From the NCBI GenBank assembly GCA_026225215.1, contig JAMFSI010000107.1:1-36622 (forward strand): a stretch of DNA of 36,622 nt, in the 5' to 3' direction. The position numbers and the translations under genes were made by a program. Origin of the DNA: Sphingomonas palustris. Its GTDB lineage: Bacteria > Pseudomonadota > Alphaproteobacteria > Sphingomonadales > Sphingomonadaceae. Below are positions 15,755-24,260 of the stretch, one piece after another. Positions within the stretch are counted from its first letter, which is position 1; each line of letters opens with the position of its first letter. A model generated the notes under the pieces. It made no database searches and was not told where the DNA came from. It saw only the letters and a program-made list of their open reading frames with translations.

Positions 15755-16027
15755 ATGGCAACTTCGCTCAAGCTTGATGACGTATTGAAAACTCGTGTGC
15801 AGCACCTCGCCGCGATCCGGGACAGGTCGGCGCACTGGATCATGCGCGAGGCGATCCGGCAATATGTTGAACGTGAGGAAGCCCGCGAGAGCTTCAAGGA
15901 TGAGGCGCTCGCCTCATGGGAAGCCTATCGCGATACGGGCCGCCACCTTACCGGAGCGGAAACGGCGACGTGGCTGGCCAGCTGGGGTACCCCGGAGGAG
16001 ACCGGGCGGCCTGAATGCCACGACTGA
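15755..16027 (+). CDS. Ribbon-helix-helix antitoxin (CopG/ParD-like)
   Basis: A 90-residue protein. Residues 1-40 have the RHH pattern: a short strand (TSLKLDDVLKTRV), then helices QHLAAIRDRSAHWIMREAIRQYVEREE. RHH dimers bind DNA through the strand. The acidic, Trp-containing C-terminal half would wrap the toxin. AAGG precedes the ATG by about seven bases. The gene overlaps the toxin start by 13 nt, the classic layout of type II toxin-antitoxin operons, and a palindrome just upstream suits autorepression. ParD, RelB-like and CopG family names all fit; the exact subfamily is uncertain. Confidence 0.82.
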   Translation: MATSLKLDDVLKTRVQHLAAIRDRSAHWIMREAIRQYVEREEARESFKDEALASWEAYRDTGRHLTGAETATWLASWGTPEETGRPECHD

Positions 16028-16323
16028 TCGTTACCGAAGGCGCAGCGCTGGGGCTTGAGCGCTGCCGGGTGTTTCTGGCTGAGAAGAGTCCACAGGCAGC
16101 GGAGCGCGCTGGTAAAATGATTCTGGCCAGATTGCTGGCGCTTGAAACGACGCCTGACATGGGCCGCCCATTCGACATGGAACCAACCTTGCGTGAATTG
16201 CCTATCAGCTTCGGCGCCGGCGGGTATGTCGCACTCTACCGGCACGAACCTGTTGATGATGCGGTCTATGTATTGGCGTTCCGCCACCAGCGCGAAGCAG
16301 GATATAGGGAAACGACTGCCTAA
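16015..16323 (+). CDS. RelE/ParE-family toxin
   Basis: A 102-residue protein. It shows the RelE/ParE fold pattern: a first strand (RLIVTEGAALGLE), two helices (RCRVFLAEKSPQAAERAGKMILARLLALE), a PDMGRPF turn that is very typical of ParE-like toxins, a strand with LRELPISFGAGGYVALYRH, and the last strand AVYVLAFRHQREAGY. ParE members poison gyrase and RelE members cut mRNA; the sequence does not settle which. The ATG overlaps the antitoxin end by 13 nt, which implies coupled translation. The length is normal and I see no disruption, so the module is probably active. Confidence 0.83.
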   Translation: MPRLIVTEGAALGLERCRVFLAEKSPQAAERAGKMILARLLALETTPDMGRPFDMEPTLRELPISFGAGGYVALYRHEPVDDAVYVLAFRHQREAGYRETTA

Positions 16324-16392
16324 TTTTTTCCAGAACGTGCGATTGCAGAGGACAAGCTGGTGTTCTGGCGGCAGATGCGGCTGCACCGACGC

Positions 16393-16649
16393 TGACTGCC
16401 ATCCCCGGTATCGGATAACCACAAACGCGCAGTCCGGGCCTTGCAGAAGCGGGTTACGCGCCTTGAGCGAGCGGGGAGGCCGAGCCCATCACCGTTCGTA
16501 CTGTGTTCGGTTCATTCAGCGCCTTTGAGAATACCGTCCTGCCCGGATACCTTGATGGCACTTACGACCAGAGCGACATGCTCCTCGTGATGACCGCACT
16601 ACGGGCCTGGGAGTCTGACGGGACATGGGACCGAGCATATTCAAGCTGA
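16393..16649 (+). pseudogene. Frameshifted remnant of an unidentified gene
   Basis: Two frames look coding end to end. From 16414 one reads DNHKRAVRALQKRVTRLERAG, then the sense passes into another frame near 16470 and continues with EAEPITVRTVFGSFSAFENT and a run ending in WESDGTWDRAYSS before TGA at 16647-16649. The first frame has a stop at 16393-16395, and the second has a TGA just before the join. I read this as the frameshifted C-terminus of a lost gene. The family is not recognised. A 48-residue free ORF from GTG 16503 is an alternative. Confidence 0.35.
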
Positions 16650-16681
16650 TTTAGAAGGGTAATCAGTATATAGATTATTAA

Positions 16682-16909
16682 TTACCATCCATTTTTCTTT
16701 AATAACGCAGTCCTGATACCCTCCAAATATCCTAAACTACGCGACATTTTTTTCAAATCAAGTTTCAATTGGTCAGTTTCATCAGGATTATATCCCTCAT
16801 GAACTTTTACTGATAAGTAAAAAATATCGCCGTCCATAGATAAGATCTTCACATCCGCAACAGATGTAAAGTTTTCTGAGGTCAGCAGGGTGGCGCGGCT
16901 AGAAATGCG
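16682..16909 (-). pseudogene. AT-rich gene fragment of unknown family
   Basis: On the minus strand 75 sense codons end with TAA at 16684-16682 and are bounded upstream by an in-frame TAG at 16912-16910. No good start codon lies near the 5' end, so this looks like a truncated C-terminus. The peptide has coding character: TSENFTSVADVKILSMDG, DIFYLSVKVHEGYNPDETD, LKLDLKKMSRSLGYLEGIR, ending KKNGW. Its codons are far more AT-rich than neighbouring genes, which suggests foreign origin. I do not recognise the family. Confidence 0.4.
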
Positions 16910-17581
16910 CTAAACAAATTAGGCCGCAGTTCGGAGCAGATGGCCCCACTCTCAGTAGGGTTGCTAGAAAAATATTATTTTTCAATGGATTGGCGGAGGC
17001 GGAGGGATTCTGAATTTTTCGACAAAAGTTTGATTCATAAAACTTTTATTTTGTCGATTGCTCCGAATACCTCGAAATATACCCCGCAAACTTTTTCGCC
17101 TAAAAACCGGCACTTGCTTGCTCCGTTCGACTCCGGGAACCGTATTCGAACCCAGCATGAAATGCAAGTTTTTGAGACCCTGGTTCTAGGCCGTTTTGGC
17201 ATGAGCGAATGACCGCCTGTGGGACAAACCCGTCATTGAGAGAACGATAGTGACGGCCGATTTCGGATGAGGCGGCCATTCGGCCGGCGACGACCTTTGG
17301 TAGGTGAACGAGCGAATCTGCCAGTCACATGACGGGCATGTTTCGAGAACCGTCGATCAGATAGCGGCATTCCCAAAACGCAGCTGACACCGACCGGAGC
17401 CGCCGCCGTTGCCGCCGTTCGCGGCCCTTGCTGGCCTCATCGAAAGCCGACTTTTGTTCACGATGTGATTGCAGGTCCATCGGCGCTGCGACGAACCGGC
17501 GATTGATCACAATTCAGTTCGCTCGGAGAGCGCCAAAGCGTCATTGACGCCGATCCGTGACAGCCGCTTCATGCGGCTCTA
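16910..17581. other. Gene-poor stretch upstream of the TetR gene
   Basis: About 670 nt with no gene I can support. The left part is AT-rich, and an open frame on the plus strand (16940-17212) has no recognisable domain and poor codon character. The right part is GC-rich again and ends in a short hairpin (AGCCGC 17562-17567 with GCGGCT 17573-17578) just before the TetR reading frame, which could hold a regulator site. Confidence 0.4.
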
Positions 17582-18271
17582 GTGCGCGATGCAAATTCGA
17601 TGCAACCCGGGCTAGATTCTATGGTCGAAAATTCTGGGATTTATTCTGAAGCGGAAATGGCGTTGATTCTTGCGGCAGAGCGTCTGTTCGCCGAACGCGG
17701 GATTGAAGGCGTTGCGCTGCGGCAAGTGAATCAAGCGGCCAGGCATAAAAACATGTCGGCGGCACACTATCATTTCGGTTCACGGGACGGGTTGGTCGAA
17801 GCCGTGTTGATGCACCGGCTGCCAATACTCGATCAGAGGCGGCGCGCTCTGCTCGCCGAGAAGTCGGAAGGCCGCGATCTGCGGTTTTATGTGCGAGCGT
17901 TCATAATGCCGCTGATCGAGGAATTGCAGCCTCGCCCGGAAGGCAATCATTACCTGCGCTTTGTTCAGCAGTATGAACGCTACCGAGAGTCATACGACTT
18001 CGTGCGACGGATCACCCCAGCGAGTGTCGAGATTTACGCTAGTATCGAGAGGTTGCTTGCTGACCTGCCTCCGTCAATCCGCCGCATGCGTGTCGGCAGT
18101 TTGATCAATCTCGTCCACTCGGTACTGGCAACGGTCGAGGGGCGGCTTGAGCGCGCAGAGGTATCGGTTGCGGACCTCGACCTGATTGCGGCCAATGCCA
18201 TCGACATGATCGTGAGCGCCCTGAGGTCGAAACCTTCCAAAGAAACCCAGGCGATACTGTCGGGGCAATAA
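17582..18271 (+). CDS. TetR/AcrR-family transcriptional regulator
   Basis: A protein of up to 229 residues. The TetR helix-turn-helix lies at about residues 25-75: ALILAAERLFAERGIEGVALRQVNQAARHKNMSAAHYHF, then GSRDGLVEAVLMHRL. The rest is a helical ligand-binding domain of ordinary length. Start choice is open: GTG 17582, ATG 17600 and ATG 17621 are all in frame, and none has a clear ribosome site. It lies 107 nt before the first SDR on the same strand and is the only regulator in the cluster, so it most likely represses the operon until a pathway compound binds. Confidence 0.87.
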   Translation: MRDANSMQPGLDSMVENSGIYSEAEMALILAAERLFAERGIEGVALRQVNQAARHKNMSAAHYHFGSRDGLVEAVLMHRLPILDQRRRALLAEKSEGRDLRFYVRAFIMPLIEELQPRPEGNHYLRFVQQYERYRESYDFVRRITPASVEIYASIERLLADLPPSIRRMRVGSLINLVHSVLATVEGRLERAEVSVADLDLIAANAIDMIVSALRSKPSKETQAILSGQ

Positions 18272-18332
18272 CACTGTTCCCGAACGGTCGGTGGATTGAC
18301 GGCGGGCATTAATTCAAGGAGATTAAATCGAA

Positions 18333-18358
18333 GCCTGTCGACAATGCATCGGGCAGGC
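18333..18358. promoter_or_regulatory. Imperfect inverted repeat, candidate TetR operator
   Basis: GCCTG (18333-18337) pairs with CAGGC (18354-18358), and inside it CGA (18339-18341) with TCG (18349-18351). It sits in the 107-nt gap between the TetR gene and the first SDR, 20-45 nt before the SDR start. An operator role is a guess from position. Confidence 0.3.
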
Positions 18359-18378
18359 ACGGAGAGAGGCATTCCCCG

Positions 18379-19137
18379 ATGGGCATGTTGGAAGGCAAAG
18401 TCGCACTGATCACGGGAGCAGGCACCGGCATCGGCAGGGGCATCGCGCAGATGTTCGCCGAACAGGGGGCGAAAGTGGTGGTCGCCGCGCGGCGCCTGGA
18501 TAAGTTGCAGGCGACATGTGCACTGGTGCCCGACGCGATCAGCGCGGTCCGGATGGACCTGTGCGATGCGGGCGAACGCGCCGCAGCCATCGCCGCAGCA
18601 CTGGAGCGCCATGGCCGGCTCGACGTGTTGGTCAGCAACGCCGGTGCGCAATCTTGGAAGACCTTCGACGAGACCGGCGACACGGAAATCGAGGATATCT
18701 TCGCTACCAACCTGATCGCGACGACGCGCCTGATCAAGGCGGCACTACCGGCGCTCGAAGTGGCAGGTGGCAACATCGTCATAATCTCCTCGACTGGTGC
18801 GCGCTACACGGTGAGCCCAAGCCAGAAGCTGGCGGTCTACAGCGCGTCCAAGGCCGGGCTGAACCAACTCGCGCGGACCCTGGCGCCGGAGCTGGGGCCC
18901 AAGGGAGTGCGGATCAACGTGGTCGCGCCCGGTCTCACCCGTGGCGAATATTCCGATGCCAGCTTGGACAAGGATGAGGCCACTGAAGCGTGGATCCGCT
19001 CGGTGACGCCGCTGGGCCGCGCCGGGGAACCGGCAGACATTGCCCGCGCCGTGACCTTCATGGCCAGCGACATGGCTTCGTGGATCACCGGGCAAGTGCT
19101 CGACGCCAGCGGCGGCTGGCAGATCGCGGGAGGGTGA
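18379..19137 (+). CDS. Short-chain dehydrogenase/reductase 1
   Basis: A 252-residue classical SDR, an NAD(P)-dependent oxidoreductase acting on an alcohol or carbonyl. Cofactor motif TGAGTGIG is at residues 12-19, NAG (SNAGAQ) near 90, catalytic Ser in IISSTGA near 137, and Tyr154/Lys158 in YSASK. An Arg-rich AARRLDKL after the second strand hints at NADP, though this is weak. GGAGAGAGG at 18361-18369 supports the ATG at 18379; an ATG six bases on (MLEGKVAL) is possible. It is the first enzyme gene of the cluster, and its stop is 5 nt before the next SDR. Confidence 0.9.
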   Translation: MGMLEGKVALITGAGTGIGRGIAQMFAEQGAKVVVAARRLDKLQATCALVPDAISAVRMDLCDAGERAAAIAAALERHGRLDVLVSNAGAQSWKTFDETGDTEIEDIFATNLIATTRLIKAALPALEVAGGNIVIISSTGARYTVSPSQKLAVYSASKAGLNQLARTLAPELGPKGVRINVVAPGLTRGEYSDASLDKDEATEAWIRSVTPLGRAGEPADIARAVTFMASDMASWITGQVLDASGGWQIAGG

Positions 19138-19142
19138 ACGCG

Positions 19143-19949
19143 ATGGTCGGCCAACGTGCAGCACTGGTCACCGGCGCGGCGGGCGGCATCGGCCGGGCCA
19201 CGGCGGAGCGGCTGGCGGCAAGCGGTTGGGCGGTGCTCGCAGTCGATCGCGACGCCGGGCGGCTCAGCTGGGCCGAAGCGGCGGGGATTGCCAGCGCGGT
19301 TGCCGACATCGCCAGCGAGGACGACAACCGGCGCATCTTCGCCGATGCCGAAGCGCGGTTCGGGCGGCTCGATGGCGTGGTTCTCAATGCTGCGGTGACG
19401 GGGGGCGGCCCGATCGAGGCTCTACCTGTCGCCGAGTTCCGCCGCGTGCTCGATATCAACCTGATCGGCACGGTACTGGGCATCCGCGCGGCACTGCCGG
19501 CATTGCGGCGCGCTGGAGGCGGCGCGATCGCGGTTACGTCCTCGACGATGGGACTGGCGGGGGATAGCGAGAACTGGGCGTATTGCGCCGCCAAGCACGG
19601 GCTGATCGGCATGGTCCGAGCCTTGTCGCGCGAGATCGGTTGGGAAGGTATCCGCATCAACGCGCTGTGCCCAGGGCCGACCCGCGACACCGGCATGACC
19701 GCGATGATCAGCGACCTGGCGCCGGCGCACTACGACATGATGGCCCGGGCGGTGCCGTTGCAGCGCTGGGCGGAGCCGGACGAAATGGCGGCGGTGCTTG
19801 AATTCCTGGTTTCGCCGGCGAGCTCCTACGTCAACGGCCACGCCCTCGTCGCGGACGGCGGGGCGATGGTCGGCACCGGGCTGGTGGGACCTGCATCGGG
19901 AGCGGCGCCGGTGATTCCGGCCGCGATCGAAGGACATGGCCAGCAATGA
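19143..19949 (+). CDS. Short-chain dehydrogenase/reductase 2
   Basis: A 268-residue classical SDR. The cofactor motif TGAAGGIG is at residues 10-17, VLNAAV replaces the usual NNAG, catalytic Ser is in VTSSTMG, and Tyr147/Lys151 are in YCAAK. An Asp after the second strand (AVDRDAGR) suggests NAD. The ATG at 19143 follows a GGAGGGTGA that spans the end of the previous gene; an upstream in-frame start at 18990 would lie deep inside SDR 1 and is rejected. The C-terminus is extended by about 20 residues rich in Ala, Gly and Pro. The stop overlaps the next ATG in an ATGA junction (19946-19949). Confidence 0.9.
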   Translation: MVGQRAALVTGAAGGIGRATAERLAASGWAVLAVDRDAGRLSWAEAAGIASAVADIASEDDNRRIFADAEARFGRLDGVVLNAAVTGGGPIEALPVAEFRRVLDINLIGTVLGIRAALPALRRAGGGAIAVTSSTMGLAGDSENWAYCAAKHGLIGMVRALSREIGWEGIRINALCPGPTRDTGMTAMISDLAPAHYDMMARAVPLQRWAEPDEMAAVLEFLVSPASSYVNGHALVADGGAMVGTGLVGPASGAAPVIPAAIEGHGQQ

Positions 19950-21232
19950 GCGATGATCGCACGGTGATGGCGCAGACCAACTTTGCCGCGACCAGCCGGG
20001 GAGAAGCACATCGGCCCGCCGACTTTTCAAGCGATGCCGGTGCGCTGGCCTATGCCAACCGGCAACTCGATACGCTGGTGGCGGCGATACGCTACAAGCT
20101 GGAGCGGCACATCATCGGCTGGCCCGGCGATGACCGCGAGCTCGACACGCACGAGGCGGTTCGCCACCTGCTGCGCGACATCAATTTCGCGCACGCCGCC
20201 TATGTCGAGGCGGATTATGGCAATCCGGCATTCGCCAAGATGGGGGCGACCAGCCGGATCAACTTCCAGTTGCCTTCGCCCGATTGCATGTACCACTCGG
20301 TGGTGCTGCACGGCGACTATCGCTACCGCATCACCGGTGCGCGAGGTTCGGCGGCGATCTTCCAGTTGACCATCTATGCGGGCCATGCCTGCGATCTGAT
20401 CGGCTGGAAGACGCACAGCATGGTCAACAATATCGATCATCCCGAAAAGTTGGCGGCAGGCGGCGAGGTCGACATCGTGCTCGCGCGCGAAAAACCGGAC
20501 GATCTCGGTGAGGCGCTGTGGCTGCCGCTGCCCGATGGTCCCTGCGAACTGCACAGCCGCCAGTACTACGGGGACTGGGAGCGCGAAGTCCCGGCGGACC
20601 TGATGATCCGGGCCGAGCACCAGGTGTTCCCACCGCCGCTGCTCGACCGCGAGACCGCCGAGACGCGGTTCGCCCGGCTGGTCGACCTGCTGCGCGTCCA
20701 CAGCGATTTCTACCGCGCCGGGGTTCAGGCGCATCTGACGTCCGACCCCCGCGAGATCGGCGAACTGGTGGTGCCGGGGGCGTTCGAGGGCACCAACTAT
20801 TACCCGGGCCATATCCGCTGCGGCCCGGACGAGGCGGTGATCATGGAGATCGAGGATCCCGGTTCGCTCTACTGGAACGTGGCGCTGTTCAACCTGCAGT
20901 ATGAGAACATCGACTGGTGGGCACGGCGTTCGTCGCTCAATTCGCACCAAGCCGTGGCCGATGCCGACGGCAAGTTGCGGATAGTCGCCTGCTGGACCGA
21001 TCCTGGGGTGCCGAACTGGCTCGATGCGTCCGGGCGGGCCCTGCAACTGGTTGCATTCCGTTTCTTCCGTGCCGCCCGCGCCCCGGCGAGGCCGAAGTTG
21101 ACGACGGTGCCATTTGCCGAGCTGGCCACACATCTGCAGGCGGCGACGGCGCAAGTGACTCCCGCCGAACGGCAAGCGGAAATGGAACGTCGGCTGGTCT
21201 CCGTTTATCGCCGTCGCATGGCGGATTTCTGA
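19946..21232 (+). CDS. DUF1214-domain protein
   Basis: A 428-residue soluble protein without signal peptide. The C-terminal third has the DUF1214 pattern: WNVALFNLQYENIDWW, then a turn rich in acidic and small residues, DPGVPNWLDASG, LVAFRFF, and a Pro-rich end followed by TPAERQAEMERRL. The N-terminal half has a DUF1254-like look around YHSVVLHGDYRYRITG. The reaction of this family is unknown to me, but in sphingomonads and actinobacteria I recall such proteins near SDR, P450 and acyl-CoA genes of lipid-like or aromatic compound breakdown. The ATG overlaps the previous stop by 4 nt, so translation is coupled. Confidence 0.78.
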   Translation: MSDDRTVMAQTNFAATSRGEAHRPADFSSDAGALAYANRQLDTLVAAIRYKLERHIIGWPGDDRELDTHEAVRHLLRDINFAHAAYVEADYGNPAFAKMGATSRINFQLPSPDCMYHSVVLHGDYRYRITGARGSAAIFQLTIYAGHACDLIGWKTHSMVNNIDHPEKLAAGGEVDIVLAREKPDDLGEALWLPLPDGPCELHSRQYYGDWEREVPADLMIRAEHQVFPPPLLDRETAETRFARLVDLLRVHSDFYRAGVQAHLTSDPREIGELVVPGAFEGTNYYPGHIRCGPDEAVIMEIEDPGSLYWNVALFNLQYENIDWWARRSSLNSHQAVADADGKLRIVACWTDPGVPNWLDASGRALQLVAFRFFRAARAPARPKLTTVPFAELATHLQAATAQVTPAERQAEMERRLVSVYRRRMADF

Positions 21233-21243
21233 GGGTGGGGACG

Positions 21244-22434
21244 ATGCCGGAACTGGCCATGATCAAGCCGAGCCTGACGATGGACGCCGTGCTGGCTGCT
21301 GCCTACGCCGAAGCCGGCCGCGACCATTTCGCCGACGAAAGCTTCCTGGCCAATCTGGCACAGGTGCTTGAAATCCCGACTCGTTTGCCGTTGTCCGCCG
21401 CGGGATTGATGGGGATGCGGGCCAATTCGGTGCGCTGGCTGGTCAACCGGCTCCGCTGGGAAGCCGATGTAGGGGCGCATCCGGAAATTCTCGACGAAGA
21501 TGTTTCGGACCCGGTCGTCGTGCTCGGGCTGCCCCGCAGCGGCACCACCAAACTGCAGCGCTTCCTGTCCGCCGCACCGCTGTTCCGCGCGACGCCGGCA
21601 TGGGCGATGTTTAACCCGGCGCCGTTTCCCGGCGAGGCGCGTGGCCAGCCCCACGAGCGCGCGGCATGGACGAGGGCGATGATGTCTACCGTCACCAATA
21701 CCGGCGAAAGCTACCAGGTGATGCATGAGTTCGACGCCGACGAGGCCGACGAATCAAGCTTCATCCCGCTCGCCAACTTCGATTACCCGATGCAGTACAT
21801 CACCGCGCCGGATCGCCCGTTTCTCGATTGGGCGCGGAGCCGGAGCCGGGTGCCGGCCATCACTTACCTCAAGCACATGCTGCAGTACCTGCAGTGGCAG
21901 GACGGCGGCCGGCGCAAGAATGATGGAATCCACGGACCATGGCTGCTCAAGAATCCCGGCCACACCGGCGAGATCGCCGAAGTGCTCGAGGTGTTCCCCA
22001 ACGCGACCTTCGTGATCTCGCAACGCGACCTGGCGACCACGATGGCCTCGTCGATGCGAATGATGGGTGAGATCATGGCGGGGAGCTTCGAGTATTACGA
22101 CAAGCACCGCATAGGGAACGAGACGGTAGAGTACTGGTCGTACGAACTTGATCGCTACCAGCGGCAGAAGGCCGAACTCGGCGCCCGGCTGCGCATCGTC
22201 GAGACGCCCTACACCGTGTGTGTCCACGATGCGCTCGGCGTCGCGCGCGCAGTCTACGAAACCGCCGGGATGCCGTGGACCGCTGCTGGCGAGCAGGCCA
22301 TGCTCGGCTGGGAGCAGCGGAACCCTCGCCACAAGCTCGGCTCCTACGGCTACGCGCTCGAAGATTACGGATGGAGTTCCGAGCGGGTCGAGGCTGCTTT
22401 CGGGCCGATCGCCGCGCAATGGCGCGGACAATAG
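21244..22434 (+). CDS. Sulfotransferase-family protein
   Basis: A 396-residue protein. The PAPS 5'-phosphosulfate loop LPRSGTT is at residues 96-102, and the 3'-phosphate site fits the segment FVISQRDLATTMASSMRM. LLKNPGHTGEIAEVLEVFPNA matches the conserved LLKxPxH helix of bacterial members. The family moves a sulfuryl group from PAPS to hydroxyl groups, though many bacterial members have no proven activity. The ATG at 21244 is chosen; a GTG at 21235 is in frame and equally near the GAGGG. It follows the DUF1214 gene by 11 nt. Sulfation would be odd in a purely degradative operon. Confidence 0.85.
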   Translation: MPELAMIKPSLTMDAVLAAAYAEAGRDHFADESFLANLAQVLEIPTRLPLSAAGLMGMRANSVRWLVNRLRWEADVGAHPEILDEDVSDPVVVLGLPRSGTTKLQRFLSAAPLFRATPAWAMFNPAPFPGEARGQPHERAAWTRAMMSTVTNTGESYQVMHEFDADEADESSFIPLANFDYPMQYITAPDRPFLDWARSRSRVPAITYLKHMLQYLQWQDGGRRKNDGIHGPWLLKNPGHTGEIAEVLEVFPNATFVISQRDLATTMASSMRMMGEIMAGSFEYYDKHRIGNETVEYWSYELDRYQRQKAELGARLRIVETPYTVCVHDALGVARAVYETAGMPWTAAGEQAMLGWEQRNPRHKLGSYGYALEDYGWSSERVEAAFGPIAAQWRGQ

Positions 22435-22446
22435 GAGCGGGACGCG

Positions 22447-22953
22447 ATGGCACTGACCGGCATGCACCTCAAAGCGTTCTTCCAGAACGCCTATGTCACT
22501 CACGACCTTGCCCGGGCGGAGGCCCTGATCGGCGAGCGCCACGGGATCGTGGAATGGGTGCATTTCGAGCCCGAGATGGAGGTCTACACCGATAGCGACG
22601 GGATCGGCCCATGCCATGTCAAGGTCGCGCTCGGCTGGTCGGGCGCGTTGCAGATCGAACTGATCGAGCCGGTATCGGGTAACGTCCGTCACTATCGCGA
22701 GCGGCTGCCAGAGGACCCGGCCAATTTCTCGCCCCGCTTCCACCACATCTGCATGCGCGTGGCCGATTGGGAGGCGACCCGCGCGCTGGTGGCTGACAAG
22801 GGCTGGACAATCGCCTACGAAGGCGGTGTCGAAGGGTGCAAGTTCATCTACATCGACGCGCGCGACAGCCTCGGCCACTATGTCGAATACATGTGGATGT
22901 CGGACGCGATGTGGGCCGGCAGCGGCGGCCCGGCCACGCTGGCGGGAGCCTGA
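22447..22953 (+). CDS. VOC-family protein A
   Basis: A 168-residue protein with two glyoxalase-like modules: QNAYVTHDLARAEALIGERHGI to VALGWSGALQIELIEPVSG, and PRFHHICMRVADWEATRALVADKG to KFIYIDARDSLGHYVEYMW. Candidate metal ligands are in FHHICM, ELIEP and HYVEY. It resembles VOC protein B (24261-24767) along its whole length, so the two arose by duplication. GGAGCG precedes the ATG. Its stop is 1 nt before the P450 start. VOC enzymes include ring-cleaving dioxygenases, isomerases and epimerases; the exact reaction is unknown. Confidence 0.82.
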   Translation: MALTGMHLKAFFQNAYVTHDLARAEALIGERHGIVEWVHFEPEMEVYTDSDGIGPCHVKVALGWSGALQIELIEPVSGNVRHYRERLPEDPANFSPRFHHICMRVADWEATRALVADKGWTIAYEGGVEGCKFIYIDARDSLGHYVEYMWMSDAMWAGSGGPATLAGA

Positions 22954-22954
22954 A

Positions 22955-24244
22955 ATGACCGCAGCCGGCGAAACTCTGCACCCCTATCCGCACCTCGCCG
23001 ATGCGCTGGAAGGGGGCACCCTGCTCGATACCCGCATCCAGGCGCGGCCGAACTTCTATTACCGCGAACTGCGCAGCCGCGACCCGGTCCACTACGATCC
23101 GCAATTGAACATGTGGCTGGTGTCGCGGCACGAGGACTTGCAGACCGTCACCCAGGACCCGATCACGTTCTCGTCCGAGCGCGGCTACACTGCGCAGATG
23201 GCCAATGGCTTCCAGGAGGAGTTCCAGGCGATCCTGCGCGAGCACGGCGGTGGCTTCTTCCCGGACGCGATCAAGACGGATCCACCCTATCACACCCGCA
23301 TCCGCAAGTTGATGGACAGCGCCTTCACCGCGCATCGGGTCAAGGAACTGGATCCGAGGATCACCGCGGTAGTCCAGGATGTCGTTGCCGCAGTCGCGCC
23401 ACTGGGCACCGCCGATGGCGTGCGGCAGATCGCGGCGCCGATCACCATCCGGTTCATTTGCGAGCAGCTCGGGCTCGGCGAGGTCGATGGCCAGACCATC
23501 ATCGACTGGTCCTATGCGGTTGTCGCCCAGCAAAGCCGGATGCAGAGCCAGGACGACATGGTGGCGAACGCGATGAAGATCGCCGATCTGCAGCAATTCC
23601 TGATCGCCCAAATTCATGATCGCCAGGCAAATCGCCGCGAGGACATGATCTCCGACCTTGTCCATGCCAGGCTCGACGATGGCGACGTTCTGAACTTTGC
23701 CGAAGCGGTCAGCCTGGTGCGCGCGCTGCTGATTGCGGGCAACGAGACCACCGCCACCGCGATCAGCCACTTGCTGGTGCTACTCGCCACCCGGCGCGAC
23801 GTGGCCGATGAGCTTTACGCCAATCGCGACGACGACCGCTGGCTCAACCGCTTCGTCGAGGAACTGCTGCGCTGGGAACCGCCCTCGCGCGGACTGACGC
23901 GGATGACCACGCGCGAAGTTGAACTTGGCGGCAAGCTGCTGCCCGAAGGCGCGCACCTGCTGCTGCTTTGGGCCTCGGGCAACGATACCGAGAGCGTCTT
24001 CCCCGATGCGCGGCGGTTCGACATGACCCGCGACAACCTTGGTCGGCACCTGTCATTCGGTGCCGGCGCACATCGCTGTGTCGGTGCCGCGCTGGCGCGG
24101 ATGGAAATCAAGCTCACCGCGCGCGAGATCGTCCGACAACTCAACGATATCCGACTGCTGGTGCCGGTCGACGAGATACGCTTCGTACCGACCATCGCCA
24201 CCCATCCCATTGCCGAACTACCGCTGGCGTTCCGCGCACGCTGA
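22955..24244 (+). CDS. Cytochrome P450 (bacterial soluble class)
   Basis: A 429-residue heme monooxygenase. The I-helix oxygen motif AGNETT is at residues 261-266, the K-helix ExxR is Glu303-Arg306 in EELLRWEPP, and the heme loop FGAGAHRCVG has the Cys375 thiolate ligand. There is no membrane anchor, as usual for bacterial class I enzymes, which need separate ferredoxin and reductase; none is encoded in this window. It probably hydroxylates the pathway substrate. The ATG at 22955 is 1 nt after the VOC protein A stop and only slightly after its GGGAG, so translation is coupled. I cannot assign a CYP family by eye. Confidence 0.93.
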   Translation: MTAAGETLHPYPHLADALEGGTLLDTRIQARPNFYYRELRSRDPVHYDPQLNMWLVSRHEDLQTVTQDPITFSSERGYTAQMANGFQEEFQAILREHGGGFFPDAIKTDPPYHTRIRKLMDSAFTAHRVKELDPRITAVVQDVVAAVAPLGTADGVRQIAAPITIRFICEQLGLGEVDGQTIIDWSYAVVAQQSRMQSQDDMVANAMKIADLQQFLIAQIHDRQANRREDMISDLVHARLDDGDVLNFAEAVSLVRALLIAGNETTATAISHLLVLLATRRDVADELYANRDDDRWLNRFVEELLRWEPPSRGLTRMTTREVELGGKLLPEGAHLLLLWASGNDTESVFPDARRFDMTRDNLGRHLSFGAGAHRCVGAALARMEIKLTAREIVRQLNDIRLLVPVDEIRFVPTIATHPIAELPLAFRAR

Positions 24245-24260
24245 ATAAGGGAGAAGCACG

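Noticed and set aside
17123..17150. GTTCGACTCC and GTATTCGAACC resemble tRNA T-loops
   Set aside because: The flanking bases do not form a T-stem or an acceptor stem, and no anticodon arm is found upstream.
16940..17212. 90-codon plus-strand frame in the AT-rich island
   Set aside because: No recognisable domain, poor codon pattern and no ribosome site; left unannotated.
18296..18324. TTGACG as a -35 element before SDR 1
   Set aside because: No acceptable -10 sequence at 16-18 nt spacing, so no promoter is claimed.
20027..21175. 382-codon open frame on the minus strand antisense to the DUF1214 gene
   Set aside because: Shadow of GC-rich coding sequence. The plus strand fits the operon spacing with an ATGA junction.
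21754..22878. 374-codon open frame on the minus strand antisense to the sulfotransferase and VOC genes
   Set aside because: It crosses two real genes and shows no domain or ribosome site.
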